In this document: one piece after another, positions 42,135-50,388 of the stretch | How positions within the stretch are numbered: the stretch's first letter is position 1 | How the letters are laid out: each line of letters begins with the position of its first letter | DNA from: Roseovarius sp. | GTDB taxonomy: Bacteria > Pseudomonadota > Alphaproteobacteria > Rhodobacterales > Rhodobacteraceae | NCBI GenBank assembly: GCA_021775255.1 | Contig: JAJFIA010000003.1 | Coordinates: 124,001 to 188,000, forward strand | DNA: 64,000 nt | Reading direction: 5' to 3' | The notes under the pieces: generated by a model | What the model saw: the letters and a program-made list of their open reading frames with translations, nothing else | Database searches by the model: none | Told to the model about the DNA's origin: nothing | Program-made: the position numbers and the translations under genes

Positions 42135-42277
42135 TTTTTGGGTCTCCTCATGTGTCAGAATCCAGAAAACTATCCGACTTGCCAGAACGATAATACCAAA
42201 TATGTAGGTACTGATCCGCGGATCGTAAAGGCCGCATCATTATGTCACGGCTATGTGACCCATATATGAAGGTGAAA

Positions 42278-42475
42278 TCAAGCGCCAAGGGTTTTGGCAA
42301 TCCAGACCAGCAACAGCCCGGAGGCCAGCGCGGCAAGCCCCAGCATCCGGCGGTTTTCGATGGATAATTCTCTGAGGGCTGCCAGCATTTGTTCAACAAG
42401 CGAAGGGGCCAGCGCATAGACCAGCCCCTCGACCACAAGCACCAGCCCGAAGGCCAGAAGCGCGTTTCCAATCAT
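42278..42475 (-). CDS. DUF2065 small membrane protein
   Basis: A 65-residue protein of the DUF2065 family with two membrane segments (ALLAFGLVLVVEGLVYALAP and MLGLAALASGLLLVWIAK) joined by a short basic loop (LRELSIENRR). It overlaps the hflC stop by 4 bp and so is coupled to it. The pairing with HflKC is common in proteobacteria and suggests a small partner of that complex. The function is not known. Confidence 0.9.
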   Translation of the reverse strand: MIGNALLAFGLVLVVEGLVYALAPSLVEQMLAALRELSIENRRMLGLAALASGLLLVWIAKTLGA

Positions 42476-43353
42476 TGTCCGGCCGCAGCACCCTGATCGG
42501 TTTGCAGGTAGTTGAAAAAATCAGAATCAGGCGAGAGGACCATGGTTGAATTGCTGCCTTTCAGAGCTTTGCGATAGGCATTGAGCGAGCGATAGAACTC
42601 AAAGAACTCGGCGTCTTTGCCGTAAGCTTCGGCAAAGATTGCGTTACGTTTTGCATCCGCCTGACCACGCAGAATTTCAGATTCTTTGGAGGCCTCAGAG
42701 ACGGTTTCAACCACGGTTTTATCCGCCTGAGCCCGCACCCGAAGGGCGGCCTCATTACCGCGGGCGATCTCATCTGCCGCTTCACGTTCGCGCTCGGCGC
42801 GCATCCGCTCAAAGGTTTTCTCAAGGTTCTGCTCGGGCAGGTCGGCGCGCTTGATGCGCACATCGACAACCTCAACCCCAAGGTTCAGGGCCTTGGCGCG
42901 CGCCGCATCGCGGATCAAAGTCATCAGGTCAACTCGGTCTGCCGAGAGCAGCGCGTTTGAGACACGATCCCCAAGCACCTCGCGCAATTCGGCGTTGAGG
43001 ATCGTCTCAAGCCGACTGCGGGCCGCACTTGCACCACCGCTACCAATCGCCCGGCGGAATTTCTTGGCATCCTGAATGCGCCAGCGGGCAAAGGCATCGA
43101 CCTCAAACCGCCGGTTGTCTTTCATCGTCACCTCAAGCGGTTGCGTATCAAGCGCCAGAATACGATCATCATATTTCACGATCTCATGCAGCATCGGCAC
43201 CTTGAAATAGAGGCCCGGCTCGGTGATTTCTTTAGTGACCTCGCCAAACCACAGGCGCAGGGCCATTTGGCGTTCATCGACGATATAAACCGAGGAGAAC
43301 GAAGCAATGATTATGCCAACAAGAACTGGCAGAATAAGGGCAGATTTCCGCAT
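42472..43353 (-). CDS. hflC: HflC membrane protease-modulator subunit (SPFH/band 7)
   Basis: A 293-residue inner-membrane protein with an N-terminal signal anchor (ALILPVLVGIIIASFSSVYIV) followed by VDERQMALRLWFGEV, the band-7 domain and a long coiled coil (EKTFERMRAEREREAADEIARGNEAA). With HflK it forms the periplasmic cage that regulates FtsH. The start at 43353 lies one base after the hflK stop codon; GGAGG in the end of hflK is the ribosome site. Confidence 0.95.
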   Translation of the reverse strand: MRKSALILPVLVGIIIASFSSVYIVDERQMALRLWFGEVTKEITEPGLYFKVPMLHEIVKYDDRILALDTQPLEVTMKDNRRFEVDAFARWRIQDAKKFRRAIGSGGASAARSRLETILNAELREVLGDRVSNALLSADRVDLMTLIRDAARAKALNLGVEVVDVRIKRADLPEQNLEKTFERMRAEREREAADEIARGNEAALRVRAQADKTVVETVSEASKESEILRGQADAKRNAIFAEAYGKDAEFFEFYRSLNAYRKALKGSNSTMVLSPDSDFFNYLQTDQGAAAGQ

Positions 43354-43354
43354 C

Positions 43355-44491
43355 TTACTGGCCTCCGGTATTTGGTTTGCGTAATTCATTCAGAGGCAGA
43401 TAGGGCACAATGCCCTGACCAATGCCCTTCTGATCCAGAATGATCTTGTCGATGTCTCCCAGGATGTCTTCCATGGCTTCCAGATAGAGCCGCTTGCGGG
43501 TCACTTCCGGGGCTTTCTGGTATTCTGCCAACACGGCGGTAAAGCGGCTGGCTTCGCCTTCTGCCTCATTGACCACCTGCGCACTATAGCCTTGTGCCTC
43601 GGCGATCATGCGCGCGGCTTCACCGCGCGCACCGGCCACAACTTTGTTGGCATAGGCATCGGCCTGTTTTTCCAGCGTATCACGGGTTTGCTCGGCCGCC
43701 TGAACATCGCGGAAGGCATCGGCCACGCTGCGCGGCGGATCGGCCTTGTCAAAGTTGACCCGTACAATATTGACGCCGGCATCATAGCTATCAAGGGTTT
43801 CTTGAATCAAGGTCCGCAATTCGGCGGCGATCTCGCCTTTGCCTGTGGTCAGGATCGGGGTGAGATCAGTACGCGCGACAATCTCGCGCATCACCGATTC
43901 TGATACCGCGCGCACGGTGTCGCCCGGCTCGGCCAGATTAAACAGGTAATTTTCAAGATCGTTGATGTTCCAGACCACTTGAAAATCAATATCGACAATG
44001 TTTTCATCACCGGTGAGCATCAGGCCTTCTCCGCCGACACCGCCACGTGTGACGCCGATGTTTTCGGTGTTTTCACGGGTCACCGCGACAATCTCGCGGG
44101 AGACAATCGGCCAGGGGGCAAAATTCAGGCCCTCTTCGCCGGTCTCCAAGTATTTGCCAAACATGAGCTCAACAGATTGCTCGGATGTATCAACCCGGTA
44201 GAAGCTGGCGAAGGCCCAGAGGCCCGCAGCAACAAGCAGGCCCAGAAAAATCGTGCCTTTGCCGATGCTTGGCGCGCCGCCACCGCCGCCACCCTGGTTG
44301 CCACTGCCACCACCGCGGCCGCCCATCAGCACACGAAGCTGATCCTGGCCTTTTTTCATCAGTTGTTCGATCTCGGGCATTTGCGGCCCGCCAGAGCCGG
44401 GGCGTTTGTCGTCGCCATTATTGCGGCGGTCGTCATCATCGCCGCCTCCGCCCTGTCCGCCGCCCCATGGGCCGCCAGAATTTCCAGCCAT
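43355..44491 (-). CDS. hflK: HflK membrane protease-modulator subunit (SPFH/band 7)
   Basis: A 378-residue protein with a glycine/aspartate-rich cytoplasmic N-terminus (about 1-75, several G-G-G runs), one membrane anchor (GTIFLGLLVAAGLWAFASFY), the band-7 domain (VDTSEQSVELMFGKYLETGEEGLNFAPWP) and a C-terminal coiled coil ending in EVTRKRLYLEAMEDIL. It is the partner of HflC in the FtsH-regulating complex. The start at 44491 has AAGGG upstream and begins at the family's usual MAGNSGGPWGGG. Confidence 0.95.
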   Translation of the reverse strand: MAGNSGGPWGGGQGGGGDDDDRRNNGDDKRPGSGGPQMPEIEQLMKKGQDQLRVLMGGRGGGSGNQGGGGGGAPSIGKGTIFLGLLVAAGLWAFASFYRVDTSEQSVELMFGKYLETGEEGLNFAPWPIVSREIVAVTRENTENIGVTRGGVGGEGLMLTGDENIVDIDFQVVWNINDLENYLFNLAEPGDTVRAVSESVMREIVARTDLTPILTTGKGEIAAELRTLIQETLDSYDAGVNIVRVNFDKADPPRSVADAFRDVQAAEQTRDTLEKQADAYANKVVAGARGEAARMIAEAQGYSAQVVNEAEGEASRFTAVLAEYQKAPEVTRKRLYLEAMEDILGDIDKIILDQKGIGQGIVPYLPLNELRKPNTGGQ

Positions 44492-44574
44492 ATTTTTTCC
44501 CTTGCTATGGTGCCTTTGCAGGCCTTCATACATAACCTGTGCAGGACAAGCAAAACATTCAAGTCACCCCGGGG

Positions 44575-45930
44575 TCAACTGACCCTTGTGGGCGTCTTCA
44601 TTGTTACTATTTCCTCGGCCATGGTGGGGTGTACCGCCACGGTGCGATCAAAATCTTCCTTGGTGGCCCCCATCTTGACAGCAATGCCCGCAAGCTGGAT
44701 CATCTCGCCTGCGCCCGGTGCGACGATATGACAGCCCAGTATCTTGCGGCTGGCAACTGAGACAATCAGCTTCATCATCACCCGCGCCGATCTTCCGGCA
44801 AAGCTTTGTTGCATGGGCTTGAACGAGGAGCAATAGATCTCGACCGGCTCAATTTCGCGGGCGTCTTCCTCGCTGAGGCCGATGGTGCCCATTTCCGGCT
44901 GGGTGAAGATCGCCGTTGGAATGAGATGGTGATCGACCGGGGTTGGGTTGCCGTTGAACACGGTTTCCACAAAACCCATGGCCTCGCGGATGGCGACCGG
45001 CGTAAGATTGACCCGGTCGGTCACATCGCCGATGGCATAGATCGAGGGCACGGATGTCTGGCTGTATTCATCGACCACGATTTCGCCCTTGCGGCCCAGT
45101 TTCACGCCCGCCGCCTCAAGCCCCATATCGGAGCTGTTGGGGGCGCGCCCTGTGGCGAACATCACCGTCTCAAATGTTTTGGTGATGCCGTTGCTGGCCT
45201 TGACCGAGGTGCCGCCCTTGGCCGGTGTCATCTCAAGAACATTGGTGCCCAGATGCAGATCAATGCCCGATTGGATCATTTCTTCGGAGACCAGACCGCG
45301 GGCTTCGGAATCAAAGCCGCGCAGGATTTGGGCACCGCGGTAATATTGCGTGACCTCAACCCCAAGACCGTTGAGAATGCCGGCAAATTCACAGGCGATA
45401 TAGCCGCCGCCATTGATCAGGATGGATTTGGGCAGGGCCTCAAAATGGAACATGTCGTTGCTGGTGAGCGCATGTTCGACGCCGGGCAGATCGGGCTTGA
45501 CCGGGTGGCCGCCGGTGGCCACAAGGATATGTTTGGCGGTGAAACGCGCGCCGGTGCTGAGTTCAACCGTATGGGCATCCGCCAGGGTGGCGCGGGCGTC
45601 ATGGCTGTCAACGCCGTTGGATTTGAGGATGTTGCGGTAAACGCCTTCCAGCCGGTCCAGCTCGGCATGCAGCTTGGATTTGAAAACGGGCCAGTCAAAG
45701 CCGCCCGCGTGCACTGTCCAGCCGAAGGCCTGCGCATCGCTCATCATGTCGGGGAATTCAGAGGCAAACACCATCAGTTTCTTGGGCACGCAGCCGCGAA
45801 TGACACAGGTGCCGCCATAGCGGTCTTCTTCGGCCAAGGCCACACGCGCACCGCCTTGCGCTGCAACACGCGCCGCGCGCACCCCGCCCGAGCCACCGCC
45901 GATGACAAACAGATCGTAATCGAATTTCAT
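44575..45930 (-). CDS. gor: glutathione-disulfide reductase
   Basis: A 451-residue flavoprotein disulfide reductase. FAD site VIGGGSGGVRAAR (9-21); redox disulfide C42/C47 in GGTCVIRGCVPKKL, the spacing and context of glutathione reductase rather than lipoamide dehydrogenase; C-terminal VAVHPTMAEEIVTM with the His-Glu pair. It regenerates GSH with NADPH, in line with the GST at 2.7 kb. The start at 45930 is 8 bp after the rpiA stop, so rpiA-gor is one unit. Confidence 0.94.
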   Translation of the reverse strand: MKFDYDLFVIGGGSGGVRAARVAAQGGARVALAEEDRYGGTCVIRGCVPKKLMVFASEFPDMMSDAQAFGWTVHAGGFDWPVFKSKLHAELDRLEGVYRNILKSNGVDSHDARATLADAHTVELSTGARFTAKHILVATGGHPVKPDLPGVEHALTSNDMFHFEALPKSILINGGGYIACEFAGILNGLGVEVTQYYRGAQILRGFDSEARGLVSEEMIQSGIDLHLGTNVLEMTPAKGGTSVKASNGITKTFETVMFATGRAPNSSDMGLEAAGVKLGRKGEIVVDEYSQTSVPSIYAIGDVTDRVNLTPVAIREAMGFVETVFNGNPTPVDHHLIPTAIFTQPEMGTIGLSEEDAREIEPVEIYCSSFKPMQQSFAGRSARVMMKLIVSVASRKILGCHIVAPGAGEMIQLAGIAVKMGATKEDFDRTVAVHPTMAEEIVTMKTPTRVS

Positions 45931-45937
45931 AATTGCC

Positions 45938-46726
45938 CTAATCCAGCATGTCGGTAAAGAGGTTCTCGGATTCAACGAAATCGAGATGTTCCTCCTGCAC
46001 CGTCCCCTCATTGATATCGCGCAGTTCTACCCGGCCATCGCCATAACCCAGAACCACAACATCGCAGATATCTATGAAAAGCCCATTTTCAACCACCCCC
46101 GGTATCTGATTAAGCACCATCGCCATCTGATGCGGGCCGCCGATGCGCTTGAGATGCAGATCAAGGATGTAATTGCCCTCATCGGTGATAAAAGGCTGGC
46201 GGCCATTCATCCGCAACGTGACCAGACGGCCCAGAACATCCAGGCTGATCAGCATTTCCTCGATCAGGGCCTTGGTGGTATTCCAGCCAAACGGGACAAC
46301 CTCGACCGGCAGCGGGAAAGCCCCCAGCGTGCCCACTTCCTTGCTGGCATCGGCAATCACGATCATGCGGTCACTGGCGGTGGCGACGATTTTTTCCTGC
46401 AGCAAGGCGCCGCCGCCGCCTTTTATCAGGTTGAGATTCTTATCAAATTCATCGGCCCCGTCGATGGTGACATCCAGCCATTTGGCCTTATCGAGGCTGA
46501 CCACATCAATGCCCACTTCCCGCGCCAGATCGGCGGTGCGGCTGGAGGTGGGCACACCAGTGATTTTCAAGCCGTCCTCGCGCACCAGTTCGCCCAGGCA
46601 ACGCACCATCCAGGCGGCGGTGCTGCCGGTGCCAAGGCCCACGCGCATGCCGGTTTCGACAAATTCCACCGCGCGTTTGGCGGCGATGAATTTGGCCTTG
46701 TCCATGGGCGGTAATTCATAGGCCAT
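45938..46726 (-). CDS. rpiA: ribose-5-phosphate isomerase A
   Basis: A 262-residue enzyme of the pentose phosphate pathway (ribose 5-P to ribulose 5-P). Features: GLGTGSTAAWMV, DVTIDGADEFD with the active-site aspartates, and IKGGGGALLQEKIVA with the catalytic glutamate. AAGGAG precedes the ATG. Coupling with gor makes sense because the pentose phosphate pathway makes NADPH for glutathione reduction. The C-terminus is slightly longer than in E. coli. Confidence 0.95.
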   Translation of the reverse strand: MAYELPPMDKAKFIAAKRAVEFVETGMRVGLGTGSTAAWMVRCLGELVREDGLKITGVPTSSRTADLAREVGIDVVSLDKAKWLDVTIDGADEFDKNLNLIKGGGGALLQEKIVATASDRMIVIADASKEVGTLGAFPLPVEVVPFGWNTTKALIEEMLISLDVLGRLVTLRMNGRQPFITDEGNYILDLHLKRIGGPHQMAMVLNQIPGVVENGLFIDICDVVVLGYGDGRVELRDINEGTVQEEHLDFVESENLFTDMLD

Positions 46727-46810
46727 GATGGTGACTCCTTTGATACTTGGCAGCCCTTATAAAAGAGATATCACGCCGGGGCGAGGGGCAATAGGCGTTT
46801 AGTTGTATTA

Positions 46811-47251
46811 TCAGGTGAACTTCCCGGGTTTCAGTGTTGCGATCACCTGATGCATCAATTTGATAAGCTGCGCCCGCTCGGCGTCCGAAAGACCGCTCAG
46901 GGCTGCGGCGTTCTGGGCCTTGGCCGCCATTTGCGCCGGGCCCTGCAAAGCGCGGGCTTTGGCTGTCAGATGGATAACGCGGGCGCGTTTGTCAATCTGG
47001 CTGGGGGCGCGTGTGATCAGGCCGTCGCGGTGCATCCGGGCCAGTGTATTGGCCATGGTCGCCTGTTCAACATCAAGCCGGCCCAGAAGGGCGCGCTGGG
47101 TCAGCCCGTCTTCATGCCAAAGCTCCAGCAGAACCATGAACTGCGCCGGGGCAATCCCCAAAGGCTGAAGCCGCTTTTGCAGCCCCGCCGCAAACAGCCG
47201 CGCCATGTGATTGGCCAGATACCCGGCCGAGGTGTTTTTTGAAAATGCCAT
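46811..47251 (-). CDS. MarR-family transcriptional regulator
   Basis: A 146-residue winged-helix repressor. The DNA-binding region is LTQRALLGRLDVEQATMANTLARMHRDGLITRAPSQIDKRARVIHLTAKA, with the typical beta-wing D-K-R-A-R. An ATG at 47272 would add seven residues but lies inside the operator palindrome, so 47251 is preferred; neither has a strong ribosome site. It is divergent from a membrane-protein gene across two palindromes, so it very likely represses both itself and that gene. Confidence 0.88.
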   Translation of the reverse strand: MAFSKNTSAGYLANHMARLFAAGLQKRLQPLGIAPAQFMVLLELWHEDGLTQRALLGRLDVEQATMANTLARMHRDGLITRAPSQIDKRARVIHLTAKARALQGPAQMAAKAQNAAALSGLSDAERAQLIKLMHQVIATLKPGKFT

Positions 47252-47266
47252 GGATCCAGAAAACAT

Positions 47267-47312
47267 TTGCATAGCGTGCTATGCAAGTATAATAAACATA
47301 GCGTGCTATGCA
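47267..47312. promoter_or_regulatory. paired MarR operators with overlapping divergent promoters
   Basis: The palindromes TGCATAGC-GT-GCTATGCA (47268-47285) and CATAGC-GT-GCTATG (47297-47310) have centres 27 bp apart. Forward boxes: TTGCAT (47267) and TATAAT (47288-47293). Reverse boxes: TTGCAT, 16 bp, TATACT. Each -35 lies within an operator and the -10 boxes lie between them. Confidence 0.75.
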
Positions 47313-47332
47313 ATCTGATTCGGAGAACCGCC

Positions 47333-47776
47333 ATGAAACTCAGAATTCACCTTATTGCCGCCGTTCTTGCGCTGGCCACGATCAGTTGTTTCTGGCTGTC
47401 GACGCTTGTGAGTGAGGCGATCGGCGATCACACGCTGATAACAACCGTTAAAACCGGCGTGCTTTATGGTATGCTGGTGCTGATCCCCAGCATGGCCACG
47501 GCGGGGGCCACCGGTGCCTCAATGGGCCGGGGCTGGAAGCTGCCGCAGGTGGCGCGCAAATCCCGGCGGATGAAGCTGATTGCGGCCAATGGCCTGCTGA
47601 TCCTGTTGCCAAGCGCCTTTTTCCTGGCCTCACTGGCGCGGGCGGGCAATTTTGGCGGGCTTTTCTATGGCATACAGGCGCTTGAGCTTGTTGCGGGGGC
47701 CACAAATATCACCCTTCTATCCCTGAATTTGCGGGATGGGCTTGGCCTGCGCCGCCGCCGCAAGGCCAGATCATAA
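47333..47776 (+). CDS. small integral membrane protein under MarR control
   Basis: A 147-residue protein with four hydrophobic segments (residues about 5-25, 40-62, 83-102, 112-132) and a basic C-terminus (LRRRRKARS). No domain is recognised. CGGAG precedes the ATG at 47333. The N-terminal segment is membrane and not a cleaved signal. Its only close neighbour is the divergent MarR gene, whose operators overlap its promoter, so it is probably induced by a small lipophilic molecule or stress; a role in export or protection is a guess. Confidence 0.78.
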   Translation: MKLRIHLIAAVLALATISCFWLSTLVSEAIGDHTLITTVKTGVLYGMLVLIPSMATAGATGASMGRGWKLPQVARKSRRMKLIAANGLLILLPSAFFLASLARAGNFGGLFYGIQALELVAGATNITLLSLNLRDGLGLRRRRKARS

Positions 47777-47917
47777 ACAGGATTATTTTTTCAGGCGGCG
47801 CATTTGCGCGAGTTTGCGCCGTGTCTGGCAGATTGTCAGGTGGTCAGAACTGCGATAAAGGCTAAATGCTTGGGCACAGCCCCGGTCATCGCCGGTTTGC
47901 AGGAAGGTCATGCGCAG

Positions 47918-49291
47918 ATGTTCTTATCGGTCTTTGATATGTTCAAGGTTGGCATTGGCCCATCGTCATCACACACGATGGGGCCGATGGTGGCGGCGGC
48001 GCGGTTTCTGGATAAAATGCGCGCGGCCCCGTTTGAATGCGCCGGATTGCGCGGCTCCTTGCATGGCTCATTGGCGTTTACCGGTATTGGCCATGCCTCG
48101 GACCGGGCGACCATTCTGGGCCTCGCGGGGTTTGTGCCGGATACATATGACAGTGAAAAAGCCGAAGCCGCGCTGGAGGTGATCCGGGATACCCATGTGG
48201 TGAAGCCCGAGGGCCTGCCCGAACTGAAGTTCAACCCCAAGGAAGACCTGACTTTTGATTTTGGCCCCAACCTGCCGGGACACGCCAATGGCATGATCCT
48301 GATGGCCACCGATGCCCAGGGCGATGTGATCCTGCAGGAGACCTACTATTCCATCGGCGGTGGTTTCGTGATGACCGAGGCCGAACTGGCCGAAGGGCGC
48401 AATACCGATGCCGGTGATCCGGTGCCCTATCCGTTCAAATCCGCCAATGAGATGCTGGAAATGGCGATGACAAGCGGCAAGAGCATTGCCGAGATGAAGC
48501 GCGCCAATGAACATGCGCGCGGCGGGCCGGAGAGCCTCAAATCCGGCGTGGCGAAGATCTGGCAGGTGATGAACGGCTGTATCGAGCGCGGCATGGCGGC
48601 CGAGGGCATTCTGCCGGGGGGGTTGAATGTGAAACGCCGGGCCAGGGGCATTCATGACGCATTATTGGCCGAGCGCGGCACCAATCTGATGGCGCCGCAC
48701 AAGATCAATGACTGGATGTGCTGTTATGCCATGGCGGTGAACGAGGAAAATGCCGCCGGCGGGCAGGTTGTGACCGCGCCCACCAACGGCGCGGCGGGGG
48801 TGGTGCCTGCTGTGATCCGCTATTGGCTGGATCATGTGCCGGGGGCCAGTGCGGCGCGGGTCGATGAATTTTTGCTGACGGCGGCGGCGATCGGCGGGCT
48901 GGTCAAGTTCAATGCCTCGATCAGCGGCGCCGAAGCCGGCTGTCAGGCCGAGGTCGGATCGGCCTCGGCAATGGCGGCGGCGGGGCTGGCGGCGGTGCTG
49001 GGCGGCACCCCGAAACAGATTGAAAACGCTGCTGAAATTGCGCTTGAGCATCATCTGGGCATGACCTGTGATCCGGTCAAGGGGCTGGTGCAGGTGCCCT
49101 GTATCGAGCGCAATGGGCTGGGCGCGATCAAGGCCGTTTCGGCTGCGTCGCTGGCGCTGCGCGGCGATGGCACCCATCTGGTGCCGCTGGATGCCTGCAT
49201 CGAGACCATGCGCCAGACCGGCGCAGACATGAGCGAGAAATACAAGGAAACCTCACTGGGCGGGTTGGCGGTCAATATCCCCAACTGCTGA
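47918..49291 (+). CDS. sdaA: L-serine ammonia-lyase (iron-sulfur type)
   Basis: A 457-residue single-chain L-serine dehydratase that converts serine to pyruvate and ammonia with a 4Fe-4S cluster. The N-terminal beta domain has [15 protein letters not shown] (SSSHT at 16-20). The alpha domain has the cluster cysteines in [35 protein letters not shown] and the [16 protein letters not shown] end. The ATG at 47918 has AGGAAGG ten bases upstream; a longer frame to 47804 is unlikely. Transcription is forward and independent of the MarR-controlled gene. Confidence 0.94.
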   Translation: MFLSVFDMFKVGIGPSSSHTMGPMVAAARFLDKMRAAPFECAGLRGSLHGSLAFTGIGHASDRATILGLAGFVPDTYDSEKAEAALEVIRDTHVVKPEGLPELKFNPKEDLTFDFGPNLPGHANGMILMATDAQGDVILQETYYSIGGGFVMTEAELAEGRNTDAGDPVPYPFKSANEMLEMAMTSGKSIAEMKRANEHARGGPESLKSGVAKIWQVMNGCIERGMAAEGILPGGLNVKRRARGIHDALLAERGTNLMAPHKINDWMCCYAMAVNEENAAGGQVVTAPTNGAAGVVPAVIRYWLDHVPGASAARVDEFLLTAAAIGGLVKFNASISGAEAGCQAEVGSASAMAAAGLAAVLGGTPKQIENAAEIALEHHLGMTCDPVKGLVQVPCIERNGLGAIKAVSAASLALRGDGTHLVPLDACIETMRQTGADMSEKYKETSLGGLAVNIPNC

Positions 49292-49319
49292 GGGTGGGGG
49301 CTTTGCTGCCGGTGATCAA

Positions 49320-49459
49320 GCCGGGCAGAGCCCGACCGCGGGTGGGCATGTGCAACAGTTTTGACGGGCATTTACATGGTGCCGCACCTTCCCGCACTCT
49401 TTAGGGATGCTCAACATCGCAAAAGAGCCCGCCAATGGGGCGGTCGGGCTCTGCCCGGC
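49320..49459. repeat. inverted-repeat element downstream of sdaA
   Basis: The 20-mer GCCGGGCAGAGCCCGACCGC (49320-49339) recurs as its exact complement at 49440-49459. Within the right arm AGAGCCCG..CGGGCTCT makes a smaller hairpin. The central 100 bases hold no ORF or known element. Confidence 0.65.
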
Positions 49460-49575
49460 GGGCTTCGCCCTTGATTCCGGGCGGAGATAACAGAAAGATT
49501 GGGCTCAGACCCGCCTTTGGGCAATGATCGCTTTGCGGCAATGCCGGGATGGAAAGGTCAGGTAACATTGATGCT

Positions 49576-50244
49576 TCACTGCCAGGTGGATTGGGTTTGC
49601 TGCAAAGCTGTCACCACGGGAGTGAACATATCGCTGGGCACGATGACCAGCATTTTGGGCGCGGTGAAGGAAAGATGCACCGGCCCGGTGGCGTGGTTTG
49701 AGGTGCCGATACGCCCGTCGGGGGCAAAATTGAGCCCGCCAATCGGCCAGTGCAACCCATCCGAGACGCCTTCAACCGCCGCCATGGGGAACAGCGATAC
49801 CGGGCAGCCGGGGCTCAGATCCAACCGTATGGCGGGAGGGGCGAGGAAAACCAGCCCTTCATCGCCAATGAGCAGGCAGCGCTGCTGCGGGTGGCGCACC
49901 AACGTGTTGAGCGCCGCAAGATGATGATCCGGCCGGGCACCGGTAAATCCAGCGGCAATAATCAGCGGAGCCTGAATATTGCGCATGCATTTATCAAAAT
50001 CTGTACTATCCTGCTCGGATATTTCATGCAGACTGGTTTGCGGAATTAACCTGCGCGCAGTTTCGTTCAGGCTGTCAAAATCACCAATTACTGCTTTTGG
50101 AACAATGCCTTGCGACAATGAAAAGTTTGCTCCGCCATCGGCGGCAACAACGAAAGGAGCGATGTTTAATGCCCGATCCAGGGTTTGGCGGGAAAATTTT
50201 GATCCGCCGATCAAAGTTATTGGCTCGCTGGTGTGAACAATCAT
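49576..50244 (-). CDS. thiN: thiamine diphosphokinase
   Basis: A 222-residue kinase that transfers pyrophosphate from ATP to thiamine. Motifs: VVAADGGANFSLSQGIVPKAVIGDFDSL (the D-G-G-A-N and G-D-F-D-S active-site set), EQDSTDFDKCM, and AAGFTGARPDHHLAAL, then the TPP-type C-terminal domain. The start at 50244 (MIVHTSEPITLIGG) has only GGAA as a weak ribosome site. No TPP riboswitch is seen upstream. It is a single gene converging on the sdaA unit. Confidence 0.9.
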   Translation of the reverse strand: MIVHTSEPITLIGGSKFSRQTLDRALNIAPFVVAADGGANFSLSQGIVPKAVIGDFDSLNETARRLIPQTSLHEISEQDSTDFDKCMRNIQAPLIIAAGFTGARPDHHLAALNTLVRHPQQRCLLIGDEGLVFLAPPAIRLDLSPGCPVSLFPMAAVEGVSDGLHWPIGGLNFAPDGRIGTSNHATGPVHLSFTAPKMLVIVPSDMFTPVVTALQQTQSTWQ

Positions 50245-50265
50245 AAGGAATTCCAAAATTTATAA

Positions 50266-50284
50266 TGGTTTGCGAAACAAACCA
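50266..50284. promoter_or_regulatory. short dyad upstream of thiN
   Basis: TGGTTTG-CGAAA-CAAACCA is a perfect seven-base inverted repeat just upstream of the thiN start. The octamer TGCGAAAC in it recurs about 45 bp away. It could be an operator; no regulator is assigned. Confidence 0.3.
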
Positions 50285-50388
50285 CAATCTGGCCATGAAA
50301 TGGTACCCAATTAGCTGCGAAACGGGCGGCTTTCGTTCTAGTATAGGTGCTAACTGTTCAGATGTGGGTAAAGCAATATGAGTCTGAA

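Noticed and set aside
49600-50388. TPP riboswitch for thiN
   Set aside because: No CUGAGA or related TPP-aptamer core is seen upstream of the thiN start; only a short dyad is present.
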